Notes: a model not told the origin generated them from the sequence alone. Counted from the first letter of the stretch, positions 18,884-30,152 are shown. The stretch is DNA of 64,000 nucleotides from Acinetobacter genomosp. 15BJ (GCF_000400715.1 NZ_KE007350.1:1-64000), one strand, 5' to 3'. Program-made: numbers and translations.

Positions 18884-19804
18884 TTAGGATGCAGACTCAG
18901 CCAATGGAGCCGATACTTTCACCGTTTTCTTCTGCGCCATAATGATCCCCATCAGGATCATCAGACCGCCAATGGTATGATAAATCGTCCAGTGCTCTGA
19001 TAACCAGGAACTGGCAATAATCGCAGTAAATACTGGCATTAGATTCATGAAAATACTGGTACGATTTGGGCCAATCGCCTGTACTGCAACCATCCATAAT
19101 AACGGGGCAATTAATGAAGGGAACATGCCCGCATACAGAACACTCGCAGCATTCTGTGCATTAATCCCATCTAGGCCAAACCAGAGCAAGAATGGGACGT
19201 GATACAGCAACGCAAAACCAATTTGTACATACAAGCTGCTTAATAAAGGAAGCTGTAGCTGCCATTTTTTCAAGAACACGCCATAAAACGCATAGAAACC
19301 TACAGCCAATACCATGACTGCATCGCCCCAGTGCCCGCCTTGATCAAATAGGTTTGACAGGTGACCTTGACTCATCACATAAATCAAGCCTGCAAAAGAT
19401 AAGAGACTGCCAAAAATGGCAAAACGATTCGGTGCATCTTTTAAAATAAAATAAGAGATAAAGATGGTAAAGATTGGGACAAAGGCATTCACAATGCCCA
19501 TATTAGTCGCAGTCGTATAGTGGGCAGCGGTATAAGATAAACCTTGGTACAACACCATACCAAAAGCACTGAGTACGGCTAATTTAGGAATCAATGGACG
19601 AATTACAGCGCGTTGTCGCCATACTTTCGGCAACATAAACGGTGTCAAAATAATAAAGGCAACAAACCAACGATAAAAACTAATACTCACGGGCGAAATA
19701 TAGTCAGCCACATAGCGTGTCACAGCAATATTCAACGACCAAATCAAAACCGCAATCAAGGGCAATACGAAGGCCCATTTTTGGTACTTACTTAACTGAC
19801 CCAT
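18884..19804 (-). CDS. DMT-superfamily (EamA) transporter
   Basis: Inner-membrane exporter of 306 residues with ten hydrophobic segments arranged as two EamA repeats (about residues 14-145 and 160-290). The family signatures are seen as FGMVLYQGLSYTAAHYTTATNMGIVNAFVPIFT and IGPNRTSIFMNLMPVFTAIIASSWLSEHWT. The start is Met8/Met9 of the long frame, behind GGTGAG. The substrate is unknown; members export amino acids or metabolites. The gene is not obviously in an operon with the TetR gene 103 bases upstream. Confidence 0.88.
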   Translation of the reverse strand: MGQLSKYQKWAFVLPLIAVLIWSLNIAVTRYVADYISPVSISFYRWFVAFIILTPFMLPKVWRQRAVIRPLIPKLAVLSAFGMVLYQGLSYTAAHYTTATNMGIVNAFVPIFTIFISYFILKDAPNRFAIFGSLLSFAGLIYVMSQGHLSNLFDQGGHWGDAVMVLAVGFYAFYGVFLKKWQLQLPLLSSLYVQIGFALLYHVPFLLWFGLDGINAQNAASVLYAGMFPSLIAPLLWMVAVQAIGPNRTSIFMNLMPVFTAIIASSWLSEHWTIYHTIGGLMILMGIIMAQKKTVKVSAPLAESAS

Positions 19805-19907
19805 CATTTTCTCACCATATCTCAGCAATGGGAGTATTGTGGAAGATGTCCAAAATAATTGAAATATCGTATTTCAGACATTTATATCGCAGTCACGACA
19901 TCGTGGC

Positions 19908-20573
19908 TTAGAACAGCTCCCACCCGCGCATCGCGTGTTCAACTACCTTATGAAGTTGTTCAACAGTCGCCCCATCTCGTGCTTGAATGGTCAAACCCTG
20001 CACAACCGTTGCATAGAAGTCTGTCATTTCCTGTAAAGGCGCTGTTGCTGGCAAATCACCGTTGGCAACTCCCTGCTCTAAACGCTCAAACAGTTTTTGC
20101 TTGGTCTGCAAACGTTTTTCCAGAATATTGTGTTGCACCGCCTGTGCATTGTCCGAGCAGTTCATGGTCGCAACAACCAACATACAACCTGCTGGTTTAT
20201 TGGGTTGAGCCAAACGTTTAACGTTGTCATATAGATAAAGCTCAAATGCAACTTTGGCGGTTTTAGCTTCTAAAAAAATAGGAACAATCGGACAAGCTTC
20301 ATGTGCCAAATAATAATCGATGCACTTATAAAACAGCCCAGCTTTATCACCAAAGCTACTATATAAGCTCGGTGCAGTCAGCTCTAGCGCTTGTGTTAAA
20401 TCACTGATCGACGTGGCTTCATAACCATGCTCCCAAAATAGCAACATGGCTTTTTCCAAAGCCTGCTGCTCGTCAAAACACTTTGGACGGCCACGCTTTT
20501 TTTTCAAGCTGTCATCACACGGTGTTGGCAGAGGATCAGGTGCATTTGTCATAACAGTCACAGGTATTTTCAT
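19908..20573 (-). CDS. TetR/AcrR-family regulator of the adjacent MFS pumps
   Basis: About 221 residues. A basic KKKRGRPK leader precedes the helix-turn-helix (ATSISDLTQALELTAPSLYSSFGDKAGLFYKCIDYY). The helical C-domain contains PNKPAGCMLVVATMN. It is divergent from the first MFS gene. The palindromic ATAACGATCNNTAT sites in the shared spacer are the obvious operator candidates, and one of them overlaps the proposed ATG, which would give tight autorepression. The start is uncertain: Met at 20552 is an alternative, and neither has a good ribosome binding site. The inducer is unknown. Confidence 0.85.
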   Translation of the reverse strand: MKIPVTVMTNAPDPLPTPCDDSLKKKRGRPKCFDEQQALEKAMLLFWEHGYEATSISDLTQALELTAPSLYSSFGDKAGLFYKCIDYYLAHEACPIVPIFLEAKTAKVAFELYLYDNVKRLAQPNKPAGCMLVVATMNCSDNAQAVQHNILEKRLQTKQKLFERLEQGVANGDLPATAPLQEMTDFYATVVQGLTIQARDGATVEQLHKVVEHAMRGWELF

Positions 20574-20641
20574 AACGATCACTATCAAACTAATTGACGC
20601 AGCAACATTAATCAACTATTTTATTTTATATCGATCGTTAT
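20572..20641. promoter_or_regulatory. Operator-promoter-operator cassette upstream of MFS gene 1
   Basis: Two near-palindromic sites, ATAACGATCACTAT (20572-20585) and ATATCGATCGTTAT (20628-20641), bracket a plus-strand promoter with -35 TTGACG (20594-20599), 17-bp spacer and -10 TATTTT (20617-20622). Operator starts are 56 bp apart. The same cassette recurs without gaps at 22090-22159. Confidence 0.7.
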
Positions 20642-20698
20642 AAAAAATTACTATTTTTCAATTTTATTGTTATCTAACTAACAATAAAGGGAATTTAT

Positions 20699-21925
20699 AT
20701 GGAAAACCCATCTGCAACTGACCTCAGCTCACTGGAGTCAAACCCCTCGCAAGGGAACTGGCTCGCATTGCTCTCTGTTACATTCAGCGCTTTTGCCTTG
20801 GTCACAGGTGAGTTTCTTGCGATTGGGGTACTCAATGACATCGCACGGGACTTTCAAGTCTCGGTTGGAACAGCAGGTCTAACTGTTTCATTGACCGCAA
20901 TCGTCGGTATGTTTGCTGCAGTGCTAATTCCTATTTCAGCGAAGACACTGGATCGACGTACTCTGTTACTGATGCTCACCCTGTTAATGATTGTTGCCAA
21001 TCTGCTCACAGCATTTGCACCTAACTTTATCCTGCTGTTATTCGGACGTATCATTCTGGGCATTGCTGTTGGTGGATTCTGGGCCACTGCGGTTGCTTTA
21101 AGTGGTCGTCTTGCGCCACCTCATTTACCCATTGCCAAAGCAACGGCTTGGGTGGCCTTCGGAGTCACCTTGGCCAGTGTATTGGGCGTGCCGATGGGCA
21201 CATGGCTGGCTCAGTATAATGGTTGGCAAACCTCTTTCACGGCGATTTCATTGATGGGGGTACTCCTGTTTATCTTCCAGTATCTGTATCTACCCCAACT
21301 CAAACCCGCCTCTTCATTGCGCTGGAAAGAACTCCCGATCCTGTTGCAACATCCTGCAGCGCGTAAAGGTCTGATCATCTTTATTTTTATGGGCTTTGCA
21401 CATTTTGCGGCTTATAGTTATTTCTCTGCCTTTTTTAAACACCAGCTGGACTTCTCTGACGGTTTGATTAGTCGTTTACTGCTGGTCTATGGGATTGCAG
21501 GGATTTTTGGCAATATTTTTGCGGGCTACCTCGGCCAGAGGAATATCCGTTATACCTTCGCAGTCAGCGGTATCACCTTCTTCTTTGCCTTTCTGTGCCT
21601 TCCCTTGTCTGGAGCACATGTCAGCTCTGCAATCATATTGACTGCTTTATGGGGCTTCGCTTATGGCATTATCCCAACCGCAGTCAACATCTGGATGTTT
21701 ACGCATGCACCTGAAGCTGTTGAAAAAGGTATGCCAATGGTGACATTGACCTTTTTAATCCTGATTGCGTTGGGCAGTATGTTTGGCAGCATTATCGTTG
21801 ATTATTTTAATGGTACGGTCTTATTTTTCGCCATGCTGCCATTGGTCCTCTGTTCTCTGGTATTGATCTTTACGCTGGCACGTGGTCTGAACAACCCTAA
21901 AATCCATTATCAAAAGCAAGAATAG
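20699..21925 (+). CDS. MFS efflux transporter, DHA1 (NepI/YdhP-like), paralogue 1
   Basis: Inner-membrane proton-coupled exporter of 408 residues with twelve predicted segments. It is related to the E. coli NepI purine-nucleoside exporter and sugar-efflux group: FALVTGEFLAIGVLNDIA in TM1, the LDRRTLLLML loop between TM2 and TM3 and the GGFWATAVALSGRLAPPH stretch in TM4-5. AAAGGGAATTTAT precedes the ATG. It closely resembles the next gene, a tandem duplication. TetR-controlled promoter upstream. The substrate is not known. Confidence 0.9.
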   Translation: MENPSATDLSSLESNPSQGNWLALLSVTFSAFALVTGEFLAIGVLNDIARDFQVSVGTAGLTVSLTAIVGMFAAVLIPISAKTLDRRTLLLMLTLLMIVANLLTAFAPNFILLLFGRIILGIAVGGFWATAVALSGRLAPPHLPIAKATAWVAFGVTLASVLGVPMGTWLAQYNGWQTSFTAISLMGVLLFIFQYLYLPQLKPASSLRWKELPILLQHPAARKGLIIFIFMGFAHFAAYSYFSAFFKHQLDFSDGLISRLLLVYGIAGIFGNIFAGYLGQRNIRYTFAVSGITFFFAFLCLPLSGAHVSSAIILTALWGFAYGIIPTAVNIWMFTHAPEAVEKGMPMVTLTFLILIALGSMFGSIIVDYFNGTVLFFAMLPLVLCSLVLIFTLARGLNNPKIHYQKQE

Positions 21926-22089
21926 ATGCAGAGATCAAACTAAATACCCCATGCTTAGATATTTCTTCTATCCACATCATGACTGGTCGCCTCTACACAA
22001 CCTGTTAAGGCGCCCCTATTGATTCATTTCCGTTTCCGCGTGACTTTCCCAAACTATGCATATTTATCATAAGCCTTACAAATATTTTT

Positions 22090-22159
22090 ATAACGATCAT
22101 TATTAAATTAATTGACGACCTTGCATTTATCTACTATTTTATTTCATAACGATCGTTAT
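22090..22159. promoter_or_regulatory. Operator-promoter-operator cassette upstream of MFS gene 2
   Basis: ATAACGATCATTAT (22090-22103) and the perfect palindrome ATAACGATCGTTAT (22146-22159) bracket -35 TTGACG (22112-22117), 17-bp spacer and -10 TATTTT (22135-22140). Operator starts are again 56 bp apart. This is a copy of the cassette at 20572-20641. Confidence 0.7.
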
Positions 22160-22217
22160 AAAAAACTAATTTATTCTTAAATCTTTTGTCATAAAATTGA
22201 CAAATAAGGAAATTCCT

Positions 22218-23432
22218 ATGGAACAACCCACCTCCTCAGATGCACGACCCATTGAAACCACACAAGGTAGTTGGTACGCAATTTTAGCTGTTGCCATTGG
22301 TGCTTTTGCATTGGTAACCAGCGAGTTCCTACCTGTCGGTGTACTAAATAGTGTCGCGGCTGACTTAAATATTTCTGTCGGGACTGCAGGTTTAATCATT
22401 ACCTTACCCGGTGTGATGGCAGCAATTGCTGCACCGCTATTACCCATTTGGGTCAAGCAGCTTGATCGTCGTTATGTATTGATCTTACTGACCGCAATTA
22501 TGGTCATTGCCAATACCATTACTGCATTCGCAGATAGCTTTAATGTGTTATTGCTCAGCCGTTTAGTGTTGGGTGTTTCAATTGGAGGCTTCTGGGCAAC
22601 AGCAATCGCGCTCAGCGGTAAGCTTGCACCACCACATTTGCCCATCGCCAAAGCCACTGCGATTGTGATGGCGGGTGTTACTTTTGCAACTGTCCTAGGT
22701 GTTCCAATCGGGACTTGGCTTAGTGAATTCTATGGTTGGCGAAGTGCTTTTGGGATTACTGCAGTCATTGGACTGCTTGTTTTAGTTCTACAAGTGATTT
22801 TCTTACCTAAACTGAAACCTGAGTCTGCCATTCATTTACGTGACCTACCTGCATTATTGCGTACACCAAAAGCACGTAGTGGTATGTTGATCGTATTACT
22901 GATTGGTCTTGCTCACTTCTGTGCTTATAGTTACTTGGCACCCTTCTTTAAAAATATTGCAGGTTTTAACGGGACTACCATTAGCTCACTGCTGTTGCTT
23001 TATGGCATTGCAGGTGTTTTTGGGAATGCCTTTGCAGGCTATAGTGGCAATTTAAATGTGCGCTATACCCTTGCCTTTGTCGGGATCTGTTTTGCAATCG
23101 TCTTCTTTGGCTTCCCAATTTTTGCCATTCATGAGTTTGGCGCAATTGTACTGACAGCCTTATGGGGTTTTGCCTTCGGCGCTTTCCCGACCTCAGCCAA
23201 TATCTGGATGTTTGTGCACGCACCACATGCCGTGGAAAAGGGTATGCCACTGTTTGTGGGCATGTTCCAAGTCATGATTGCCACAGGTTCACTACTCGGT
23301 GGTTATGTGGTTGATCATTTCAATGAAAATATCTTAATTTATGGTGTAATTAGTTTTGTTGCCTTAGCTTTGATTAGTATTTTTACTTTAGCCAAAGGTC
23401 TAAACAATCCTAAAGTGACTTACGAAAACTAA
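22218..23432 (+). CDS. MFS efflux transporter, DHA1 (NepI/YdhP-like), paralogue 2
   Basis: A 404-residue, twelve-segment exporter of the same group as its upstream neighbour. It shares SWYAILAVAIGAFALVTSEF, LDRRYVLILLTAIMV, the GGFWATAIALSGKLAPPH block and the LTALWGFAFG / NIWMFVHAPHAVEKGMP stretch. The ATG at 22218 is chosen for AAGGAAATTCCT upstream; a longer frame starts at 22197. It has its own copy of the TetR-type control region and is followed 14 bases later by an AraC gene. It is probably induced together with paralogue 1. Confidence 0.9.
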   Translation: MEQPTSSDARPIETTQGSWYAILAVAIGAFALVTSEFLPVGVLNSVAADLNISVGTAGLIITLPGVMAAIAAPLLPIWVKQLDRRYVLILLTAIMVIANTITAFADSFNVLLLSRLVLGVSIGGFWATAIALSGKLAPPHLPIAKATAIVMAGVTFATVLGVPIGTWLSEFYGWRSAFGITAVIGLLVLVLQVIFLPKLKPESAIHLRDLPALLRTPKARSGMLIVLLIGLAHFCAYSYLAPFFKNIAGFNGTTISSLLLLYGIAGVFGNAFAGYSGNLNVRYTLAFVGICFAIVFFGFPIFAIHEFGAIVLTALWGFAFGAFPTSANIWMFVHAPHAVEKGMPLFVGMFQVMIATGSLLGGYVVDHFNENILIYGVISFVALALISIFTLAKGLNNPKVTYEN

Positions 23433-23446
23433 AATGAGCCCCTCAA

Positions 23447-24220
23447 ATGAAGCATGATGTTACTGAACAATTTCCCTTTTTACACGGTATAGAAGTGCAT
23501 GAATTTCTATATCAAAAAGACGATATTGTCACACCTCATTCTTCACTTTGGGGTGATTTCAATTTCAGTTTAAATGGGACTTTAGAGTTTGATATTGAAG
23601 GTAAATACTACCTATCACCACCGAGTTATGGATTGTGGTTACCCTCACGAACCGAACATCAATCACTCCCCGTTGAGCATGAAATTCATTATATTTGTAT
23701 CCGCCTACATCCGAAGTTTGGCGATTTTTTAGGGAATACTTGTCGTTGTTTTAGTATCGAGCCTTTCTTTCGGGCATTGGTACTACAAATCTTAGAACAA
23801 CAAAAACAAGCCGCGCCCCCTGAATATCTCGAACACCTGCTACAAGTGCTGTTCGATCAGCTCAAACAAGCGCCCGCTTATTCACATTACTTACCCCAAA
23901 GCAGCCATCCCACTTTATCGCCAATCTTAGAGAAGCTGTCTGATCCTGAGTTATTTAATAGCAGTCTACAGCAAGTATTACAGAACTTTACGGTGAGCGA
24001 GCGGCATGTCCTTCGTCTGAGCCAACAAGAATTACAACTGTCGCTATCAGAATGGCGCAATCGCGCCAAGATTATTTTTGCCATCAACCAAATTCGCCAA
24101 GGTATGACCATTAAACAGTTGGCCTTTGCTTTGGGTTATCACCACAGTTCCAGCTTTATTGAGTTCTTTAAGCGCTATACGGGACAAACACCGATTCAAC
24201 TTAAAAATGCTTCCCTCTAA
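23447..24220 (+). CDS. AraC-family regulator with cupin sensor domain (NimR-like)
   Basis: A 257-residue protein. The N-terminal cupin-type domain (about 10-120, HSSLWGDFNFSLNGTLEFDIEGKYYLSPPSYGLWLPSRTEHQ) is of the kind that binds small ligands. The C-terminal double helix-turn-helix ends in the family signature IKQLAFALGYHHSSSFIEFFKRYTGQTPIQ (about 221-250). It is probably cotranscribed with MFS gene 2, since the spacer is only 14 bases. NimR in E. coli likewise neighbours and controls an exporter; whether this one acts on the two pumps is inferred. Confidence 0.85.
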   Translation: MKHDVTEQFPFLHGIEVHEFLYQKDDIVTPHSSLWGDFNFSLNGTLEFDIEGKYYLSPPSYGLWLPSRTEHQSLPVEHEIHYICIRLHPKFGDFLGNTCRCFSIEPFFRALVLQILEQQKQAAPPEYLEHLLQVLFDQLKQAPAYSHYLPQSSHPTLSPILEKLSDPELFNSSLQQVLQNFTVSERHVLRLSQQELQLSLSEWRNRAKIIFAINQIRQGMTIKQLAFALGYHHSSSFIEFFKRYTGQTPIQLKNASL

Positions 24221-24338
24221 AATAAAGGCTTGGTTTTTCTGATTATTTGTATGGATTCATATCAAGAGCATTGCACTCTGTGGCAATAGCAGTTAAAACA
24301 AACGGGTATTGTCACAACAACAAATTAGGACGTATTCC

Positions 24339-24884
24339 ATGAGCCAATCGGTTTATCACATTCCAGTTAAAGACATCAAAGGTCAAGAAGTTGATCTAGA
24401 TCAATATCAAGGCAAAGTCCTGTTGATCGTTAACGTTGCATCAAAGTGCGGTTTAACACCGCAATATGAAGGTTTGGAAAGACTGTATCAGGCCAAAAAA
24501 GATCAAGGTTTAGAAATTCTTGGTTTCCCTGCGAATAACTTCTTAGAACAAGAGCCAGGATCAAATGATGAAATCCAGCAGTTCTGCTCACTGAACTATG
24601 ACGTGCACTTCCCTCTGTTCGCAAAAATCTCTGTTGCGGGTGAGGATAAACATGCCTTATATCAAACCCTGACTCAAGCAATTCCAGAGCGTCAAGGTGA
24701 AGGTCCATGGTGGAAAGACTTGGTCGATTATGGTTTAACCCCAAACAATCCACCAGAAGTGTTATGGAATTTTGAAAAATTCTTAGTGAATAAGAATGGT
24801 GAAATTGTTGCTCGTTTTGCACCAGATATTACTGCGGATGACGAGCGTATTGTCAGCGCGATTGAAGCTGAATTAGCAAAATAA
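24339..24884 (+). CDS. Glutathione peroxidase-family peroxidase
   Basis: A 181-residue thiol peroxidase reducing hydrogen or organic peroxides. Peroxidatic Cys37 lies in NVASKCGLTPQY; Trp143 and Asn144 of the catalytic tetrad are in LWNFEKFLV. The usual FPCNQF motif, which supplies the tetrad glutamine, reads FPANNF here, giving Asn67. The resolving-cysteine region is seen as Cys83 (QQFCS). ATG 24339 has TTAGGA upstream; a TTG at 24309 is less likely. It is monocistronic with its own terminator. It is cytoplasmic and may use thioredoxin rather than glutathione, as most bacterial members do. Confidence 0.9.
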   Translation: MSQSVYHIPVKDIKGQEVDLDQYQGKVLLIVNVASKCGLTPQYEGLERLYQAKKDQGLEILGFPANNFLEQEPGSNDEIQQFCSLNYDVHFPLFAKISVAGEDKHALYQTLTQAIPERQGEGPWWKDLVDYGLTPNNPPEVLWNFEKFLVNKNGEIVARFAPDITADDERIVSAIEAELAK

Positions 24885-24899
24885 CCCTAAAAATTAAGT

Positions 24900-24928
24900 A
24901 GAAAAGAGCAGTTGATCTGTTCTTTTCT
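24900..24928 (+). terminator. Terminator of the peroxidase gene
   Basis: AGAAAAGAGCAG / CTGTTCTTTTCT arms (11 of 12 paired) around TTGAT, with a T-rich right arm, 16 bases past the stop codon. Confidence 0.75.
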
Positions 24929-25056
24929 ATTCCAAACCTAAAAACCCCTTCATCCCTCTGCTTTCATCAAACTGTTGCTGAATTGCAAAAATCACTTCTT
25001 TCTCCACACTTTCTCATTATAGTGACCATCTTCTTATAATCTGGTGTCGTTCAGCC

Positions 25057-25653
25057 ATGATGGAAAATCTATCTCTCAAAGCCATTCTCTCTGTATCTAC
25101 ACTTGCGGCGGCATTAACGCTCACTGGTTGTGACCAAGTCCCTCAAGAGAATGAACAAGCTGATCAAACAACTGCGTTTGAACAGACAGACACAACTTCT
25201 GAAAATGAAGAAAGCGCAACAACAGTCCCTCAGGAAACCCAATCTTTAAGTCGTGGCAATATGTTGAACATCGCCCGTGATATTGCCAAGTTGCAAATCG
25301 AGACTGATGACTACGTCACGCTGCTTAAGCAATCACAAAGCAACCTTGAACAAGCGATTCAAGATAAAAATGTGCAGAGCCTACAACAGACAACAGGTGC
25401 TTTAAGCCAAGAATTGAATGGTTTACATGATGCCTTGCTGGCACTCAACTTAAAGAGTACGGAAGTAGATCAAATTCGCCAAAGCTTATTGAGTGCAAAT
25501 CAACAGTTGCTGAATATGCCGCTATTGCATGGTCAAACCGATCTTTCAAAAATTGATTTTGCCAAGATAGAAAAGCAGTTGAATACCATTCAAATGGATA
25601 TGGTAAAGCTGGCAACATTGGTTTTAGGAAATAAAGACGAATCAAATACTTAA
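25057..25653 (+). CDS. Putative lipoprotein of unknown function
   Basis: A 198-residue protein with a lipoprotein signal: hydrophobic residues 8-22 followed by the lipobox LTGC (Cys25). The mature part opens with an acidic, Thr/Gln/Glu-rich linker (26-65) and continues as a helical, probably coiled-coil region (about 66-195). I do not recognise the family. Met1 or Met2 can start it. It is convergent with the ATP synthase operon, with a shared terminator. Confidence 0.75.
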   Translation: MMENLSLKAILSVSTLAAALTLTGCDQVPQENEQADQTTAFEQTDTTSENEESATTVPQETQSLSRGNMLNIARDIAKLQIETDDYVTLLKQSQSNLEQAIQDKNVQSLQQTTGALSQELNGLHDALLALNLKSTEVDQIRQSLLSANQQLLNMPLLHGQTDLSKIDFAKIEKQLNTIQMDMVKLATLVLGNKDESNT

Positions 25654-25699
25654 AAGCATCGATTGTTTAACTTCAAGTTGAGGTTTCAAAATAGATGAG

Positions 25700-25735
25700 A
25701 CATAAAAAAGCCACCTTACGGTGGCTTTTTTATGT
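25700..25735. terminator. Bidirectional terminator shared with the atp operon
   Basis: ACATAAAAAAGCCACC / GGTGGCTTTTTTATGT arms around TTAC form a 16-bp stem with A and T tracts. It lies 12 bases from the atpC stop. Confidence 0.92.
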
Positions 25736-25747
25736 CAAACCTGCAAA

Positions 25748-26167
25748 TTACAATGCGCGGTTTTTCATCTTACGAATCGTTTCGAGCTGACCTGCAATCT
25801 CAGATAGAGATGCAAGTGCAGCAGCAGAGTCCAAGTCACTCTTTTGATTTGCCAACAATGCTTCAGCTTGTTTACGAGCATCCATAATTGCAGCTTCATC
25901 TAAATTGTCAGCACGAACTGCAGTATCTGCAAGTACGGTAACAACATGAGGTTGAACTTCTAACACACCGCCAGATACATAAACGATTTCTTCTGTACCA
26001 TTTTCCAACTGAACACGAATCGGGCCCGGTTGGAGTAAAGTTACGAGTGGTGCATGCCCTGGTAAAATACCAAGTTCACCGCCCGCACCTTTTGCGATTA
26101 ACATCGTAACTTGCCCAGAGTAAATTGACTCTTTAACACTTACGACATCACATTGCATAGTCGCCAT
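25748..26167 (-). CDS. atpC: ATP synthase F1 subunit epsilon
   Basis: Central-stalk subunit of the F1Fo ATP synthase that also inhibits ATP hydrolysis. The 139 residues show the N-terminal beta-sandwich (AKGAGGELGILPGHAPLVTLLQPG) and the C-terminal helical hairpin (about 90-139). AAGGAG precedes the ATG. Last gene of the operon. Confidence 0.96.
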   Translation of the reverse strand: MATMQCDVVSVKESIYSGQVTMLIAKGAGGELGILPGHAPLVTLLQPGPIRVQLENGTEEIVYVSGGVLEVQPHVVTVLADTAVRADNLDEAAIMDARKQAEALLANQKSDLDSAAALASLSEIAGQLETIRKMKNRAL

Positions 26168-26184
26168 GAGATGATCTCCTTAAA

Positions 26185-27594
<1,410 letters not shown>

Positions 27595-27606
27595 TCAAAA
27601 ATAATG

Positions 27607-28476
27607 TTAAACGGCAGCGGCACCACCAACGATCTCGGAAATTTCCTGAGTAATCGCGGCTTGACGCAGCTTGTTATAAATGAGTTGTAGGCTCTTGATG
27701 AGATCGCCTGCATTGTCAGTCGCTGCTTTCATAGCGACCATACGTGCAGATTGCTCACAGGCGATGTTTTCAATCACACCTTGATAAACCATAGACTCGA
27801 TATAGCGGACCAACAAACCATTTAACAATTCTTCTGCTTCTGGTTCATAGAGGTAATCCCAACCATAAGTACGGTTAAGGTCATCACTCTCTTCTGCTGG
27901 TGCTAAAGGAACGAGTTGTTCTACTTTAGGCTGTTGTGTCATTGCATTGATGAAGCCATTTGATACGAGGTAGATACGATCTAATTCGCCCTTATCAAAT
28001 GCATCAAGCATAATTTGCACTGAGCCCGTTAACTGTTCCAAACTTGGTGTATCACCCAACTGAGTGGTCACACCGAGCACTTTACCGCCGTAGCTCTTAA
28101 AAAACGAAACCGCTTTTTGACCAATCAAAGCAAATTCAACTTCAATTGACTGCTCTTGTTGTGCTTTGACATGCTGCACAACTTTCTTAAACAAGTTAAT
28201 GTTTAAGCCGCCTGCCAAACCACGATCTGAAGACACCACAATATAGCCAACGCGCTTAACAGGGCGCTCAACCATATAACGGTGTTTGTATTCAGGGTTT
28301 GCTTGGACTAAGTGAGCAATTACACGGCGCATATTATCGGCATACGGACGGCCCTGAGCCATGCGCTCTTGCGCACGACGCATTTTAGAAGCAGCTACCA
28401 TTTGCATCGCGCGAGTAATCTTTTGCGTGCTCTTGATACTAGCTACTTTGGCGCGAATTTCTTTTAAATTTGCCAT
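27607..28476 (-). CDS. atpG: ATP synthase F1 subunit gamma
   Basis: Rotating central shaft of F1, 289 residues. The N-terminal helix ([29 protein letters not shown]) and C-terminal helix ([43 protein letters not shown]) are both the conserved coiled-coil halves. Normal length. 89 bases separate it from atpA. Confidence 0.97.
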   Translation of the reverse strand: MANLKEIRAKVASIKSTQKITRAMQMVAASKMRRAQERMAQGRPYADNMRRVIAHLVQANPEYKHRYMVERPVKRVGYIVVSSDRGLAGGLNINLFKKVVQHVKAQQEQSIEVEFALIGQKAVSFFKSYGGKVLGVTTQLGDTPSLEQLTGSVQIMLDAFDKGELDRIYLVSNGFINAMTQQPKVEQLVPLAPAEESDDLNRTYGWDYLYEPEAEELLNGLLVRYIESMVYQGVIENIACEQSARMVAMKAATDNAGDLIKSLQLIYNKLRQAAITQEISEIVGGAAAV

Positions 28477-28565
28477 ACGCTTAACCTAGTATTCGAAAGC
28501 TCTTGCGAGCTTCCGAAGGTTGATCCGTGAACCAAACTTAACTAAAGTTCTAGCTATTGCTAAAA

Positions 28566-30110
28566 TTAGTAAGTTTGAGTCGCTTTGAAGCTTTCAATAC
28601 CTGATTTGATTGCTGCTTCGATGTCTTTGTTGTAATCACCAGTTTCATCGATCTGTTGCATTAACGCAGCTTGTTCAGAACGGAAGTAAGAAATTAACGC
28701 AGCATCAAAGTCTACGATTTTCTTCACTTCTACGTCAGCCATATAGCCTTCGTTAGATGCATAAACAGAAACAGCTTGGTCAGCAATTGAGTAAGGAGCA
28801 TATTGTTTTTGCTTCATTAACTCAGTTACACGTTGACCATGCTCAAGTTGCTTACGAGTTGCTTCATCAAGATCAGAAGCGAACTGAGCAAACGCAGCCA
28901 ATTCACGGTATTGCGCTAAAGCAGTACGGATACCACCAGACAATTTTTTGATGATCTTCGTTTGAGCAGAACCACCAACACGTGATACAGAGATACCCGC
29001 GTTCACAGCAGGACGAATACCTGCGTTGAATAATGATGTTTCTAAGAAGATCTGACCGTCAGTAATCGAAATTACGTTGGTTGGTACGAATGCAGATACG
29101 TCACCAGCTTGAGTTTCAATGATCGGTAACGCAGTTAAAGAACCAGTTTGACCAGTTACTGCACCGTTCGTGAACTTCTCAACATAGTCAGCAGAAACGC
29201 GCGAAGCACGTTCAAGAAGACGCGAGTGAAGATAGAATACGTCACCTGGATACGCTTCACGACCTGGTGGACGACGTAAAAGTAATGAAATTTGACGGTA
29301 AGCAACAGCTTGCTTAGACAAATCATCATAAATGATTAACGCGTCTTCACCACGATCACGGAAGTATTCGCCCATTGTACAGCCAGAGTACGGAGCTAAA
29401 TACTGCATTGCTGCAGGATCAGCGGCCGCAGCTGCGACAACAGTTGTATACGCCATAGCGCCAGTTTCTTCTAGCTTACGTACCACGTTTGCAATTGTTG
29501 ATTGTTTTTGACCAATCGCAACGTATACACATTTAATGCCAGAATTTTTCTGAGCGATGATCGCATCGATCGCCATTGCTGTTTTACCAGTTTGACGGTC
29601 ACCAATAATCAACTCACGCTGACCACGACCTACAGGGATCATGGTATCAACTGATTTATAACCAGTTTGAACAGGTTCGTCGACAGACTGACGCCAAATT
29701 ACACCTGGTGCTACTTTTTCAACAGCATCAGTTAATTTTGCATCAATTGGGCCTTTACCATCAATTGGATTACCCAAAGCGTCTACGACACGGCCAAGAA
29801 GTTCAGGACCAACCGGAACTTCTAATACACGACCTGTACAACGAGCTTTTTGACCTTCTTGAAGGCTTAGGTAGTTACCTAAAACAACGGCACCCACTGA
29901 ATCCTGTTCTAGGTTCAGTGCCATACCAAATAAGCCGCCGTCGAATTCGATCATTTCACCGTACATTGCATCTGCAAGACCGTGAATGCGCACGATACCG
30001 TCAGATACCATGACGATGGTACCTTCATTCTTCGCGGTCGCGCTGGTGTCCAGATCGCCGATACGCTGTTTAATGAGCGCACTGATCTCGGATGGATTCA
30101 GTTGTTGCAT
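28566..30110 (-). CDS. atpA: ATP synthase F1 subunit alpha
   Basis: Regulatory, non-catalytic nucleotide-binding subunit of F1, 514 residues. It has the P-loop GDRQTGKTA (about 169-177) and the signature [13 protein letters not shown] (about 362-374). The start at 30110 begins [14 protein letters not shown], as alpha subunits do, behind GAGGAATAGCGCA; the longer frame would need a TTG at 30125. Confidence 0.98.
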   Translation of the reverse strand: MQQLNPSEISALIKQRIGDLDTSATAKNEGTIVMVSDGIVRIHGLADAMYGEMIEFDGGLFGMALNLEQDSVGAVVLGNYLSLQEGQKARCTGRVLEVPVGPELLGRVVDALGNPIDGKGPIDAKLTDAVEKVAPGVIWRQSVDEPVQTGYKSVDTMIPVGRGQRELIIGDRQTGKTAMAIDAIIAQKNSGIKCVYVAIGQKQSTIANVVRKLEETGAMAYTTVVAAAAADPAAMQYLAPYSGCTMGEYFRDRGEDALIIYDDLSKQAVAYRQISLLLRRPPGREAYPGDVFYLHSRLLERASRVSADYVEKFTNGAVTGQTGSLTALPIIETQAGDVSAFVPTNVISITDGQIFLETSLFNAGIRPAVNAGISVSRVGGSAQTKIIKKLSGGIRTALAQYRELAAFAQFASDLDEATRKQLEHGQRVTELMKQKQYAPYSIADQAVSVYASNEGYMADVEVKKIVDFDAALISYFRSEQAALMQQIDETGDYNKDIEAAIKSGIESFKATQTY

Positions 30111-30152
30111 TGCGCTATTCCTCAATCTTTTTTAAGTTCAGTCTTTTTGCTA

